Numbered from the stretch's first letter, positions 1 through 7,817 are shown. The stretch: 45,414 bases of DNA from Rubrobacter sp. (GCA_013695335.1 JACDAR010000159.1:1-45414); one strand, 5' to 3'. Notes: a model not told the origin generated them from the letters alone. Translations and numbers: made by a program.

Positions 1-1181
1 ACTACGATCCCTACCGGGGCGTCGTATCGTTGGTCCGCCTGTTCGACGGCGAACTCAAGAAGGGCGACCGCGTCAGGGCGATGGGCTCCGATGAGGACTT
101 CGAGCTTCTCGAGGTCGGCTGCTATTCTCCCAAGCCGACGGCGCTGCCGGTGCTCGAGACAGGGGAGGTCGGGTACGTGATCGCCGGTCTCAAGGACATC
201 GAGGCGATGCGTGTTGGCGATACCGTGACGAGGGTCGAAGAACCGGCAGAGGAGCCGCTTCCCGGTTATACACAGGTCTTGCCGACCGTCTTCTCCGGGA
301 TCTATCCGACGGAGGGCGACGACTTCGAACGTCTGCGCGACGCGCTTTCCAAACTCCAGTTAAATGACGCATCGCTGTTCTTCGAACCGGAGAATTCGCG
401 TATGGGCTTCGGATTCCGGTGCGGGTTCCTGGGTTTGCTGCACATGGAGATCATTCAGGAGCGGCTGGAGCGGGAGTTCGATCTCGACCTGATCGCCTCC
501 TCGCCAAGCGTGCGATACGAGGTCGAGGTGGACGGGGAGACCCGAGAGATCACCAACCCCAGCGAGCTGCCGGAGGCGTTCGACGAGATCCGGGAGCCGA
601 TGGTGCGCGCCACGATCATCGCCCCCAACGACTATATCGGCGCCGTGATGGGTCTCTGCCACGAGAAGCGCGGCGTCTCGATCGGGATGGAGTATCTCTC
701 GACCCGGCGGGTCCAGCTCACCTACGATATGCCGCTTGCCGAGGTCATCACGGACTTCTTCGACGCCCTCAAGAGCCGTACCCGCGGCTACGCGTCATAC
801 GATTACGAGCGGAAAGACTACGAGCCTGCGGATCTGGTGAAGGTCGAGGTTCTCGTTTCGGGAGAGCCAGTGGACGCGCTCTCGATCATCGTCCACAGGG
901 ACAAGGCATATGCGCGTGGACGGGCGCTTGTGGAGAAACTGAAAGAGTTGATCCCACGCCAGAACTTCGAGGTTCCCGTGCAGGCTGCCGTCGGGAAGCG
1001 TGTGATCGCCCGCGAGACGGTTCGCGCCTACCGCAAGGACGTGACAGCCAAATGTTACGGCGGCGATATCTCCAGGAAGCGCAAGCTCCTGGAACAGCAG
1101 AAGGCAGGGAAGCGCCGCATGAAGCAGGTAGGGCGGGTGGAGATCCCGCAGGAAGCTTTCCTCGCGGCACTACGTATTTAG
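1..1181 (+). CDS. lepA: Elongation factor 4 (LepA), 5' truncated by window edge
   Basis: This is the C-terminal two thirds of the ribosomal back-translocase GTPase LepA/EF4, which remodels stalled or mis-translocated ribosomes. The frame is open from base 3 and begins at the conserved YDPYRGVV segment that follows the G domain, so the GTP-binding part lies outside the window. Visible are domain II, the EF-G-like domains (FRCGFLGLLHMEI; GAVMGLCHEKRG) and the LepA-specific C-terminal domain (GYASYDYE; VGKRVIARETV; CYGGDISRKRKLLEQQK; KRRMKQVG). The last is the signature that separates EF4 from EF-G. In many bacteria lepA is followed by hemW and hrcA; here a TetR/P450 pair sits in between. The identification is firm; only the start is missing. 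Confidence 0.97.
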   Translation, partial: YDPYRGVVSLVRLFDGELKKGDRVRAMGSDEDFELLEVGCYSPKPTALPVLETGEVGYVIAGLKDIEAMRVGDTVTRVEEPAEEPLPGYTQVLPTVFSGIYPTEGDDFERLRDALSKLQLNDASLFFEPENSRMGFGFRCGFLGLLHMEIIQERLEREFDLDLIASSPSVRYEVEVDGETREITNPSELPEAFDEIREPMVRATIIAPNDYIGAVMGLCHEKRGVSIGMEYLSTRRVQLTYDMPLAEVITDFFDALKSRTRGYASYDYERKDYEPADLVKVEVLVSGEPVDALSIIVHRDKAYARGRALVEKLKELIPRQNFEVPVQAAVGKRVIARETVRAYRKDVTAKCYGGDISRKRKLLEQQKAGKRRMKQVGRVEIPQEAFLAALRI

Positions 1182-1182
1182 G

Positions 1183-1211
1183 TTTCAGGCGACAGGTATC
1201 TCAGGCATCAG
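1183..1211 (+). repeat. Degenerate CAGGTATC-type repeat after lepA
   Basis: Just after the lepA stop, three CAGG units are spaced within about 30 bases (TTTCAGG, ACAGGTATC, CAGGCATCAGG). This resembles the arms of the inverted repeat found upstream of phoH (7668-7682 and 7788-7802), which share the core TTCAGGTATCAG. It may be a dispersed intergenic repeat. The match is short and imperfect. I see nothing else recognisable in 1182-1350. Confidence 0.3.
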
Positions 1212-1350
1212 GATCTGGCCGAACCTCCTCCGTTACCGATAATGACCGGCATGTGAATGGAACAACTCCGGCGGAACCCGCGTGCGCGCATCGGGAAGCC
1301 GCGAGCGCACCCGACCAAGGACAACCACCACACCCCAAAACACGCAGCCC

Positions 1351-1379
1351 TTGACGAAATCCGCTGTCATAGGTACGAT
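1351..1379 (+). promoter_or_regulatory. Sigma-70-type promoter of the TetR/P450 operon
   Basis: A -35 box TTGACG (1351-1356) and a -10 box TACGAT (1374-1379) are separated by exactly 17 bases. Predicted transcription begins near 1386, about 40 bases before the GTG of the TetR gene. It is the clearest vegetative promoter in the first 10 kb. Confidence 0.65.
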
Positions 1380-1402
1380 GAGCTATCGCTCAATAAAATG
1401 AG
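1380..1402 (+). promoter_or_regulatory. Candidate TetR operator (two overlapping inverted repeats)
   Basis: Directly after the -10 box lie two small dyads. GAGC-N4-GCTC is at 1380-1391 and CTCA-N6-TGAG at 1389-1402. They cover the predicted start of transcription of the TetR gene, which is where a self-repressing TetR protein would bind. The assignment rests on position and symmetry only. Confidence 0.35.
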
Positions 1403-1428
1403 TAACTATTCAAGAGGAGGTTTGAGCG

Positions 1429-2064
1429 GTGCCGGAGCCACGGGGGGACGGGGTGCGGGATCTGGTGGTCCGTGCCCGTCGGGAGCAGATCGTCGAGGCG
1501 GCCACGAGGGTCTTCGCGGAGAAGGGGTTTCGGCGCGCCACCACGAGGGAGGTGGCGCGAACGGCTGGTATCTCTGAGGGGACCATCTACAACTACTTCG
1601 AGGACAAGGATGCCATTCTGATGGCGATCCTCGACAGGTTGAACGAGACGGAGCGGCGAGCGGAAGACTTCGAGGAAGGGATGTCCACGGACTTCCGGGG
1701 TTTCCTCGAAGAGTACCTGCGTCGGCGCATGTCTTCGATCTGGGAGAGTCGGGAGGTATTTCGGGTAGTCCTCTCGGAGATGCTGGTGAACGCCGAGTTG
1801 CGCGAACGCTACCTCCGGCAGGTGGTGGAACCGGCCATGAGGATCGCCGAGGAGAACTTCCGGTCGAGGATGGAGCAAGGAGAGGTGCGGCAGACCGACG
1901 CGCCCCTGGCGATGAGGTCCGTTGCTGGGGCCGTGCTCGGGGTCTTGGTCTTGGGCTTGCTGGGTGACGAAGAGATAGGTTCGCGGTCGGATGAGGTGCC
2001 CGACGTCCTCGCCGGTCTGCTCATCCACGGCTTCGATGTGACCGAAGGAGGTCGAAATGAATAA
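1429..2064 (+). CDS. TetR/AcrR family transcriptional regulator
   Basis: A 211-residue one-component repressor. Residues about 16-66 form the TetR DNA-binding domain, with the recognition-helix signature TTREVARTAGISEGTIYNYF followed by DKDAIL. The remainder is helical and would be the ligand-binding and dimerisation domain. The GTG start is chosen because AGAGGAGG lies 8 bases upstream. The stop overlaps the next gene, a cytochrome P450, by 8 bases, so the two are co-translated and the regulator probably controls the P450. The inducer is unknown. A promoter at 1351-1379 and dyads at 1380-1402 suggest autoregulation. The pair occupies the place where hemW often lies between lepA and hrcA. Confidence 0.9.
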   Translation: MPEPRGDGVRDLVVRARREQIVEAATRVFAEKGFRRATTREVARTAGISEGTIYNYFEDKDAILMAILDRLNETERRAEDFEEGMSTDFRGFLEEYLRRRMSSIWESREVFRVVLSEMLVNAELRERYLRQVVEPAMRIAEENFRSRMEQGEVRQTDAPLAMRSVAGAVLGVLVLGLLGDEEIGSRSDEVPDVLAGLLIHGFDVTEGGRNE

Positions 2065-3310
2065 GAGCGTGAACGAGACTGGCTCCGGCGAGATCGTCGC
2101 GCCCGACCTCGCGAGCCCGCGGTTCAAAGCGAATCCCCACCCGTTCTATGCGCGCCTGCGCGACGAAGCCCCCGTGTGGCGCACGACCCTGCGCGACCGG
2201 CGGACGGCTTGGTTGGTGACCCGCTACGAAGACGCGGCATGGGTGCTGAAGGACAAGGTCTTTGCCAAGGATCGGCTCAACGCGATGGACCGGGAGCAAC
2301 AGGCGCAGGCGCCATGGGTGCCGGGTTTTCTCAAGCCGTTGGAGCGCAACATGCTCGATCTGGACGACACGGACCACACGCGGCTGCGTGCCCTCGTCTC
2401 CAAAGCCTTCACTCCCCGCCTCATCGAACGGCTGCGGGGGCGGATCGAGGCGCTCTGCGAAGAGCTTCTCGACGCGATGGAACGAAAAAAGGAGCGCCGG
2501 GGCGAGGTCGAACTGGTCGCCGACTACGCGCTGCCTTTGCCGGCGACCGTGATCGCCGAACTACTGGGGGTGCCCGCGGAAGACCATGCGAAATTCCACA
2601 GGTGGTCTAGTAAGCTGGTCTCGGTATCCTCGCGCCGCGACATGCTGAGGTTTCTCCCCGCCGCGCTTTCGTTCGTGCGCTACCTGCGCAGGTTAGTCGA
2701 GCGGCGCCGCGCCAACCCCAGGGACGACCTTATCTCGGCGCTGATCCGGGCGGAGGAGGCGGGCGAAAAACTCAGCGAGGACGAGCTCCTGGCTATGGCG
2801 TTCCTGCTCCTTGTGGCCGGCCACGAGACCACCGTGAACCTGATCTCCGGCGGCACGCTCGCCCTCCTCGATCATCCCGCACAGATGGAGAGGCTCAGGC
2901 GCGAACCTTCGCTCGCAAAGCCGGCGGTCGAGGAGCTCCTACGTTACACAAGCCCCATAGAGATGGCGACCGAGCGTTACGCGCGCGAGGACGTGGAGAT
3001 CCAGAGCACGACGATACCGCGCGGTGAGATGGTCCTGGCGGTGCTTGGCTCCGCCAACCGCGACGGGCGGCACTTCGAGGACCCCGACGCCCTCGACTTC
3101 GCGCGAGATCCGAACCGGCACCTCGCCTTCGGGCGGGGAGGCGTGCATCATTGCCTGGGAGCGCCGCTTGCCCGGATGGAAGGGCAGATCGCCTTGAACG
3201 CCCTCCTGCGGCGCTTCCCGGAGGCACGCCTGACGGTGGAGCCCGAATCGCTGCGCTGGTGGCGGGGGTTGTTCTTGCGAGGTCTGGAGCGGCTGCCGCT
3301 CGTCATGTGA
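2057..3310 (+). CDS. Cytochrome P450
   Basis: A 417-residue soluble bacterial class P450 haem monooxygenase. Landmarks in order: I-helix oxygen-activation motif AGHET (residues 254-258), K-helix ExxR (E293-R296, in EELLRYTSP), and the haem loop FGRGGVHHCLG with the axial cysteine at residue 366. No membrane anchor is seen, so it is cytoplasmic and needs separate ferredoxin and ferredoxin reductase, neither of which is in this window. The ATG overlaps the upstream TetR gene by 8 bases and uses the internal AAGGAGG as ribosome binding site. The substrate cannot be read from sequence; the overall look is that of CYP107-like actinobacterial enzymes, which is inference. It is likely under control of the preceding TetR protein. 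Confidence 0.95.
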   Translation: MNKSVNETGSGEIVAPDLASPRFKANPHPFYARLRDEAPVWRTTLRDRRTAWLVTRYEDAAWVLKDKVFAKDRLNAMDREQQAQAPWVPGFLKPLERNMLDLDDTDHTRLRALVSKAFTPRLIERLRGRIEALCEELLDAMERKKERRGEVELVADYALPLPATVIAELLGVPAEDHAKFHRWSSKLVSVSSRRDMLRFLPAALSFVRYLRRLVERRRANPRDDLISALIRAEEAGEKLSEDELLAMAFLLLVAGHETTVNLISGGTLALLDHPAQMERLRREPSLAKPAVEELLRYTSPIEMATERYAREDVEIQSTTIPRGEMVLAVLGSANRDGRHFEDPDALDFARDPNRHLAFGRGGVHHCLGAPLARMEGQIALNALLRRFPEARLTVEPESLRWWRGLFLRGLERLPLVM

Positions 3311-3565
3311 GATAGTTTTGGGGAAGGTTGGCGTTGTTGTGTCGGCGTTGAGCCGCACGCGGAAACGCAGGCGAACCGCACCAACCCGATCGATCTTATA
3401 CATGGCTCCAGCCAAATGCGCTCCAGCCATATGCCGGGCATCTTCTGGTGAGGTCTGATGGATACGCCGAATATGCACTCCATACTCCAGAACCCATGAA
3501 CGATGGAACCCTCACTGGAAAAGGCATAGCGCTGGAAACACGGCTCATCATGGTAAAATCAGGAA
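3311..3565. other. Intergenic region between P450 gene and hrcA
   Basis: About 255 bases with no supported gene. It contains a tandem direct repeat of 15 bases (3406-3420 and 3421-3435, unit CTCCAGCCAAATGCG, 13 of 15 positions equal) and, at its end, a putative extended -10 element for hrcA. No CIRCE operator (TTAGCACTC-N9-GAGTGCTAA) was found by eye. Confidence 0.5.
3551..3559 (+). promoter_or_regulatory. Putative extended -10 promoter element for hrcA
   Basis: TGGTAAAAT fits the extended -10 form TGnTAnnnT. Transcription would begin at about 3566, the GTG start itself. No good ribosome binding site precedes that codon, so the hrcA message may be leaderless. The -35 region (CTGGAA at 3532-3537, 16-base spacer) is weak. 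Confidence 0.4.
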
Positions 3566-4585
3566 GTGATGACGCTGTCTGACAGGCAACGCGAGATATT
3601 TCTGAGAACGCTGGAGCTTTACATTTCCACAGGCGCTCCAGTGGGCAGCCACGCCCTCGCGGATGTGGTGGATGCGAGCAGCTCGACCATCCGGGCTGAA
3701 CTTTCCAACCTGGAGAACGGCGGCTTTCTAACCCACCCGCACACTTCCGCCGGAAGGGTGCCAACTGACGTTGGCTACCGTTTCTACGTGGATGCCCTCA
3801 TAGCGGGAGAGCCTGACGAGGGAGCCCGCTTCGTGGCCCCTGAAGACGCTGGAAACGTGGACGAGCTTTTGCGGGGCGTATCAGAGGGGATGAGCGAGGT
3901 TACGCGCCTTCTGGCCGTCGTGGCAGGGCCGAGCGCGCTCGGAGATTCCCTTTCCAGGGTGGACTGCCTGCGTCTCAGGGAAGACGTTCTCCTGCTTGTC
4001 GTCTCCATGGAGAGTGGGGCGTCTTCGAGCACCACCGTGACGTTGCCCGCCCCGGTCGATGAGGATGAGACCCGCGAGCTTATCTCCTCGCTGAACGCCT
4101 GGCTCGGCGGAAGGCCGCTCGGCGCTGACCTCGAACTGGCGACCGCAGGAAGGGCGCTCTCGGACCACAGTCCGTTCGTCGTCGGCGCAGTCCTTGAGGC
4201 GGTTCAGGTGTTGAGCCGGGCCTCGGAGCGCGGCGTGTTCGTGCAGGGTGTATCCGCCTTGCTCGCCCGCCTGGACGACCTGGACCCATCTAGCCTCGCA
4301 GCGGTCATCGAGATCTTCGAGCGCCGCCGCTGGCTGCTGCGCCTGATGGGCGATGCCCTCGCGAGGTCCGTATCGCGCAGCGGGGTAGTCGTTTCCATCG
4401 GCACGGAGAGCGGTTTCTACAATCTTGCCGGAACGAGCCTCGTAGCGGCCGCGTACAGCCACCGCGAGCGCCCGTTCGGCGTGGTCAGCCTCATCGGGCC
4501 GAAGCGCATGGACTACGACGCCGCCATCACCACCGTACGTTCCGCTGCCGCAGCCCTGACCGACCGGTTGAGCACCAGCTTCTAG
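3566..4585 (+). CDS. hrcA: Heat-inducible transcription repressor HrcA
   Basis: A 339-residue repressor of class I heat-shock genes that normally binds CIRCE and depends on GroEL for folding. The N-terminal winged helix is visible (LSDRQREIFLRTLELYI; VDASSSTIRAELSNLE; GFLTHPHTSAGRVPTDVGYR, about residues 4-76), followed by the GAF-like and dimerisation region, ending with GVVSLIGPKRMDY...AAITTVRSAA, typical of the HrcA C terminus. Start: GTG at 3566, or ATG at 3569; a -10-like box ends only seven bases upstream, which suggests a leaderless transcript. dnaJ follows after 2 bases. grpE and dnaK, often found between hrcA and dnaJ, are absent here. Confidence 0.95.
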   Translation: MMTLSDRQREIFLRTLELYISTGAPVGSHALADVVDASSSTIRAELSNLENGGFLTHPHTSAGRVPTDVGYRFYVDALIAGEPDEGARFVAPEDAGNVDELLRGVSEGMSEVTRLLAVVAGPSALGDSLSRVDCLRLREDVLLLVVSMESGASSSTTVTLPAPVDEDETRELISSLNAWLGGRPLGADLELATAGRALSDHSPFVVGAVLEAVQVLSRASERGVFVQGVSALLARLDDLDPSSLAAVIEIFERRRWLLRLMGDALARSVSRSGVVVSIGTESGFYNLAGTSLVAAAYSHRERPFGVVSLIGPKRMDYDAAITTVRSAAAALTDRLSTSF

Positions 4586-4587
4586 GG

Positions 4588-5724
4588 ATGGCGACGAAGC
4601 ACGATTACTACGAAGTCCTCGGGCTGTCTCGTGAAGCGTCGGAGGCGGAGATCAAAAAGTCCTACCGCCGCCTCGCCCGCTCCCATCACCCCGACGCCAA
4701 CCCCAACGACCCTGGCGCCGAGGAACGCTTCAAGGAACTCACCGAAGCCTACGAAGTTCTCTCCAACGCCGACTCGCGCCGCGCCTACGATACCTACGGG
4801 CATCAGGTTCCCAGGGGCGGTGGGGCCGGAGGTTATCCCGGCGGCGGCGAACAGTTCGGCGGCTTCGAAGATATCTTCGAGGCTTTCTTCGGCGACCGTT
4901 CCTCCTTCGGCTCCTCGTTCTTCGGCTCCGGCTCCCGCGGCCCCAGTCGCGGCGGTGACGTTGAAGTAGAGGTTGACATTTCTCTACGGGAGGCGGCATT
5001 CGGGACAGAACGTGAAGTTAATGTTCAGGTCGTCAAGAATTGTTCGGTTTGCGACGGCGTGGGGGGGACTGAATCCCACACGTGTGGGACGTGTGGTGGC
5101 GCGGGGGCCGTGCGGTCTGTTCGGGAGAGCATCCTGGGACAGATGGTGACGACCCAGCCGTGTTCCGCGTGCGGCGGTCGGGGTAGGATCATCGACGTGT
5201 CCTGCGAAAATTGCCGGGGGAGCGGGCGTATCTCGGAAATCGAGACCCGGAACCTGCGTATACCGGAGGGGATCGAGGACGGCATGCGCCTCCGCGTCTC
5301 CGGCGCCGGGCACGTTGGAGAGGCTGGCGCCCCGTCAGGCGACCTGTACGTGACGATCAAGGTTAGCGAGGACGAGGATCTCATGCGCGATGGGGAAGAT
5401 CTCGTGCATCGGTTGACCGTCAACGTCGTCGAGGCGGCCCTGGGGACGGAACGCGAGATCCCGACCCTGAATGGAGCGTCTGAGGTAAGGATCGAACCAG
5501 GAACCCAGCCTGGCGCGACGCTGCGGCTGCGGGGAGAGGGGATGCCGAGGTTGAGGCGCAGGGGACGCGGGGATCTCAAGGTAGTCGTTGACGTGCTCGT
5601 GCCCACGCGGCTCTCCGAAGAGCAGCGGGAGCTTCTTGAGAAGTTCGACGCGGCGAGCGGCCACGAGACTTACAATGGCACTGGTGGCTCCTTCTTCGAC
5701 CGTCTCAGGGGCGTCTTCCGATAG
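4588..5724 (+). CDS. dnaJ: Chaperone DnaJ (Hsp40)
   Basis: A 378-residue co-chaperone that delivers unfolded proteins to DnaK and stimulates its ATPase. Domain order is complete: J domain (residues 5-70, HPD at 34-36), Gly/Phe-rich linker (about 76-120), four zinc-binding repeats CxxCxGxG (CSVCDGVG, CGTCGGAG, CSACGGRG, CENCRGSG), then the C-terminal substrate-binding and dimerisation domains. This makes it a type I DnaJ. It starts 2 bases after hrcA, so the two are one operon. The gene ends at a TAG that touches the beginning of rsmE, whose start codon is problematic. Confidence 0.97.
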   Translation: MATKHDYYEVLGLSREASEAEIKKSYRRLARSHHPDANPNDPGAEERFKELTEAYEVLSNADSRRAYDTYGHQVPRGGGAGGYPGGGEQFGGFEDIFEAFFGDRSSFGSSFFGSGSRGPSRGGDVEVEVDISLREAAFGTEREVNVQVVKNCSVCDGVGGTESHTCGTCGGAGAVRSVRESILGQMVTTQPCSACGGRGRIIDVSCENCRGSGRISEIETRNLRIPEGIEDGMRLRVSGAGHVGEAGAPSGDLYVTIKVSEDEDLMRDGEDLVHRLTVNVVEAALGTEREIPTLNGASEVRIEPGTQPGATLRLRGEGMPRLRRRGRGDLKVVVDVLVPTRLSEEQRELLEKFDAASGHETYNGTGGSFFDRLRGVFR

Positions 5725-5732
5725 GAGCCGGT

Positions 5733-6461
5733 ATCTCCCGATCCCCGATCACGCGCATCTTTCTGAACTTCACCGTGGAACCAGGCGGCGCCTTCGGTCT
5801 TCCCCCGGAAGAGGCGCATCACGTCTCGAAGGTCTTGCGTGCCAGGAGCGGAGATGTATTCGAGGCTGTGGACGCTGATAAACGGTTGTTTCTGGTCGAG
5901 CTACGCGATGGGAGTGAGGCTACTGTTCTGGAGGAGCTGGCCGCGCCGGAGGGAAGCGGGGCGCGGGTGGTTCTGTATCAGGCTGTGCCGAAGGGTCGTC
6001 ACATGGACCTCGTCGTGGAGAAGGCCACGGAGATCGGGGTTGACCGCATTGTCCCACTGGTCACGGATCGGGGCGTAGTTCGGATGGATAACGCGGCAGG
6101 TAAGGTCGAGCGGTGGCGGCGGGTGGCACAAGCTGCGGCCAGGCAATCCCTCCAGTTGCGAATACCGGAGGTGGGAGGGCCTGTGGCTTTCCCAGGGGCC
6201 GTGAAGGAGGCTGGCGAAGAGGGTGTGCTGCTGCACAACGGCGAAGGACTTCCCAGGTTGGAAGACGCGCTGGGTGTGGGGGGGACGAGCCTGTTCGTCG
6301 GACCCGAAGGTGGATGGAGTGGGGCTGAGATCTCACTGGCCGGGGAGATCGGTCTGAAGTTCGGGCAACTCGGGCCATACCGACTCCGCAGCGAGACCGC
6401 GGGCGTGGTTGCGGTGGCGCGGGCGATGGCGACGCTCGAAGCTGCGGTGGAGCATACTTAG
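5733..6461 (+). CDS. rsmE: 16S rRNA (uracil-1498-N3)-methyltransferase RsmE (start uncertain)
   Basis: A SPOUT-class methyltransferase that methylates U1498 of 16S rRNA. The N-terminal PUA-like domain is seen as TRIFLNFTVEPGG then LPPEEAHHVSKVLR. The SPOUT part has VPKGRHMDLVVEKATEIGVD, AARQSLQLRIPEV, the SAM-knot motif VGPEGGWSGAEI and YRLRSETAGVVAVA. The first ordinary start codon in frame is GTG at 5775, but it would remove the conserved first strand TRIFLNF. Upstream, the frame has only ATC, ATA and CTG. ATC at 5733 is given here because AGGAG (5723-5727) stands five bases before it; ATA at 5721 would overlap the dnaJ stop as ATAG. Function is firm, the start is not. Confidence 0.85.
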   Translation: MSRSPITRIFLNFTVEPGGAFGLPPEEAHHVSKVLRARSGDVFEAVDADKRLFLVELRDGSEATVLEELAAPEGSGARVVLYQAVPKGRHMDLVVEKATEIGVDRIVPLVTDRGVVRMDNAAGKVERWRRVAQAAARQSLQLRIPEVGGPVAFPGAVKEAGEEGVLLHNGEGLPRLEDALGVGGTSLFVGPEGGWSGAEISLAGEIGLKFGQLGPYRLRSETAGVVAVARAMATLEAAVEHT

Positions 6462-6482
6462 TCGCAGGGAAGGAGAGCCTTT

Positions 6483-6827
6483 ATGGATGAGAAAGATTGT
6501 TTGTTCTGCAAAATAGTACGCAAGGAGATGGACTCGAATGTGGTGTACGAGGACGATGAGGTCTTCGCGTTCGAGGATATAAACGGTCGTGCGCCGGTAC
6601 ACGTCCTCGTCGTGCCAAGGCAGCACGTCGCCAACCTGGAGGAGATCGGGGCGTTGCCAGACAGGGTGACCAAGCGGCTCTTCGAGGTGGCGAGCGAGAT
6701 TGCGAGGAAGCTCGGCGTCCTGGACGGTGGATACGCGGTGAGGATCAACAACGGCAAGGACGCGGGGCAGGAAATATTTCACCTTCACCTCCACGTTATA
6801 GGGGGCAAGAGATTGGGAATGCCGTGA
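6483..6827 (+). CDS. HIT family protein (histidine-triad nucleotide-binding, HinT-like)
   Basis: A 114-residue purine nucleoside phosphoramidase-like protein. The histidine triad HLHLHVIGG lies near the C terminus (H100, H102, H104), with the central histidine acting as nucleophile. CLFCKI at residues 6-11, with the later His40, is the zinc-binding type of the HinT branch. AAGGAG stands before the ATG. The end overlaps the YqeY-type gene by 4 bases (GTGA), so both are made together. Its place after rsmE is common in Gram-positive genomes. Physiological substrates of bacterial HIT proteins are mostly unknown. Confidence 0.93.
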   Translation: MDEKDCLFCKIVRKEMDSNVVYEDDEVFAFEDINGRAPVHVLVVPRQHVANLEEIGALPDRVTKRLFEVASEIARKLGVLDGGYAVRINNGKDAGQEIFHLHLHVIGGKRLGMP

Positions 6828-7267
6828 GTATCGCGGAGCGGTTACAGCAGGATACGAAGACTGCCATGCGCGCACGCGACAGGGACCGCCTGGGAACCCT
6901 GCGGATGCTCAACGCCGCGCTGAAGAACGGTGAGATCGAAGCCGGAAGGGCCCTCTCGGAAGATGAGGAACAGGTGATCCTGCGCCGCCAACTCAAGCAG
7001 CGCGAGGAATCCGCCGAGGCGTTTCGCAAAGCCGGACGCCAGGAACAGGCCGATTCGGAGGCGGCGGAGGCCGAGGTAGTGCGGGAATATTTGCCAGCCC
7101 GCCTATCCGCGGAACAGTTGGAGGGGATCGTGGATCATGCGATAAAGGACACTGGCGCATCCGGGATGAAGGACATGGGAGCCGTCATGGGCCGGGCCAC
7201 GGCGCTTGCGGAAAGAAGGGTGGAGGGCCGCCAGCTCGCCGCCCTGGTACGGAACAGGTTGCAGTGA
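6824..7267 (+). CDS. GatB/YqeY domain protein
   Basis: A 147-residue protein of the YqeY family, related to the tail domain of the amidotransferase subunit GatB that contacts tRNA. Typical features are the start SIAERLQQDTKTAMRARDRDRLGTLRM (read in two parts), EDEEQVILRRQLKQREES, and the second half EYLPARLSAEQLEGIVD with the glycine/alanine stretch GASGMKDMGAVMG. The GTG start overlaps the HIT gene stop. In many genomes rpsU comes just before yqeY; it is not present here. A role in tRNA-dependent amidation is assumed for the family but is not proven for stand-alone members. Confidence 0.9.
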   Translation: MSIAERLQQDTKTAMRARDRDRLGTLRMLNAALKNGEIEAGRALSEDEEQVILRRQLKQREESAEAFRKAGRQEQADSEAAEAEVVREYLPARLSAEQLEGIVDHAIKDTGASGMKDMGAVMGRATALAERRVEGRQLAALVRNRLQ

Positions 7268-7344
7268 AGGTGAGCATATTTGGCAGCACCTAGCAACACT
7301 CGTACTTCCGAGTTGCCTGCACTACCGCAGGAAGGAGGAAACAA

Positions 7345-7638
7345 ATGAAGTTGGATGGGAAAGGACGTCCTTATGGACAGGTCCGAACCCTAATCGAGTC
7401 ATTGGGCGGCAAGATGAAGTGGCTGCCTGGTGGAGGAGCCGGTGGAGCCTGGGAGCTAACGCTGGGTGAATACGCGCACCTTGTGGAGGTGCGTGACGAT
7501 AATGCGAATGCACTCGACCGGCTATATGTTCCGGCGGTCCAGAACCCGCAGAAGATTGGAGACTATCCCCCAGACCCGAATGCCGAGTTGGTGGACGATG
7601 CCCCGGAGCGGCTTGTACGGCTGCTGTTCAGAGGCTAG
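7345..7638 (+). CDS. Hypothetical protein, 97 residues
   Basis: I do not recognise this family. The gene has a strong ribosome binding site (AGGAGG at 7332-7337, seven bases before the ATG), which supports its reality. The protein has a charged start (KLDGKGRPYGQVRTLIES), a glycine-rich turn (PGGGAGGAWEL), a predicted strand pair and an acidic, proline-containing segment (QNPQKIGDYPPDPNAELV) before a short basic end. No signal peptide or membrane segment is visible. It lies between the yqeY-like gene and phoH, with 77 bases before it and a 179-base gap after it that holds an inverted repeat. It may be a recent insertion in an otherwise conserved gene order. Confidence 0.65.
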   Translation: MKLDGKGRPYGQVRTLIESLGGKMKWLPGGGAGGAWELTLGEYAHLVEVRDDNANALDRLYVPAVQNPQKIGDYPPDPNAELVDDAPERLVRLLFRG

Positions 7639-7667
7639 TGATATGCGTCTCACTTCATTAGGCTACA

Positions 7668-7802
7668 GGTTTCAGGTATCAGGAAAAGACCTGCTACTGA
7701 CGGTACCTGGATGAGATGGGTGCGGGATTGGCCTTACGGCCGGGTGCCCTCGCGCCAGCGCATGACTGTTTCGCGGCGGGCGAGAAGCTGATACCTGAAT
7801 CC
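7668..7802. repeat. Inverted repeat element upstream of phoH
   Basis: Arms of 15 bases (7668-7682, GGTTTCAGGTATCAG; and the complement of 7788-7802, GGATTCAGGTATCAG) match at 14 positions and flank 105 bases. The right arm ends just before the phoH ribosome binding site. A degenerate copy of the arm core lies after lepA at 1183-1211. The element could be a small non-autonomous mobile unit or a folded leader for phoH. No coding potential is credible inside it. Confidence 0.45.
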
Positions 7803-7817
7803 TACGAGAAAGGAGCA

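Noticed and set aside
419..1354. Long open frame (311 codons) overlapping lepA
   Set aside because: It is a shadow of lepA in another frame, with Arg/Gly-rich low-complexity translation typical of GC-rich DNA.
3470..3515. GCACTC sequence upstream of hrcA as a CIRCE half site
   Set aside because: The matching GAGTGC arm at nine bases distance is absent.
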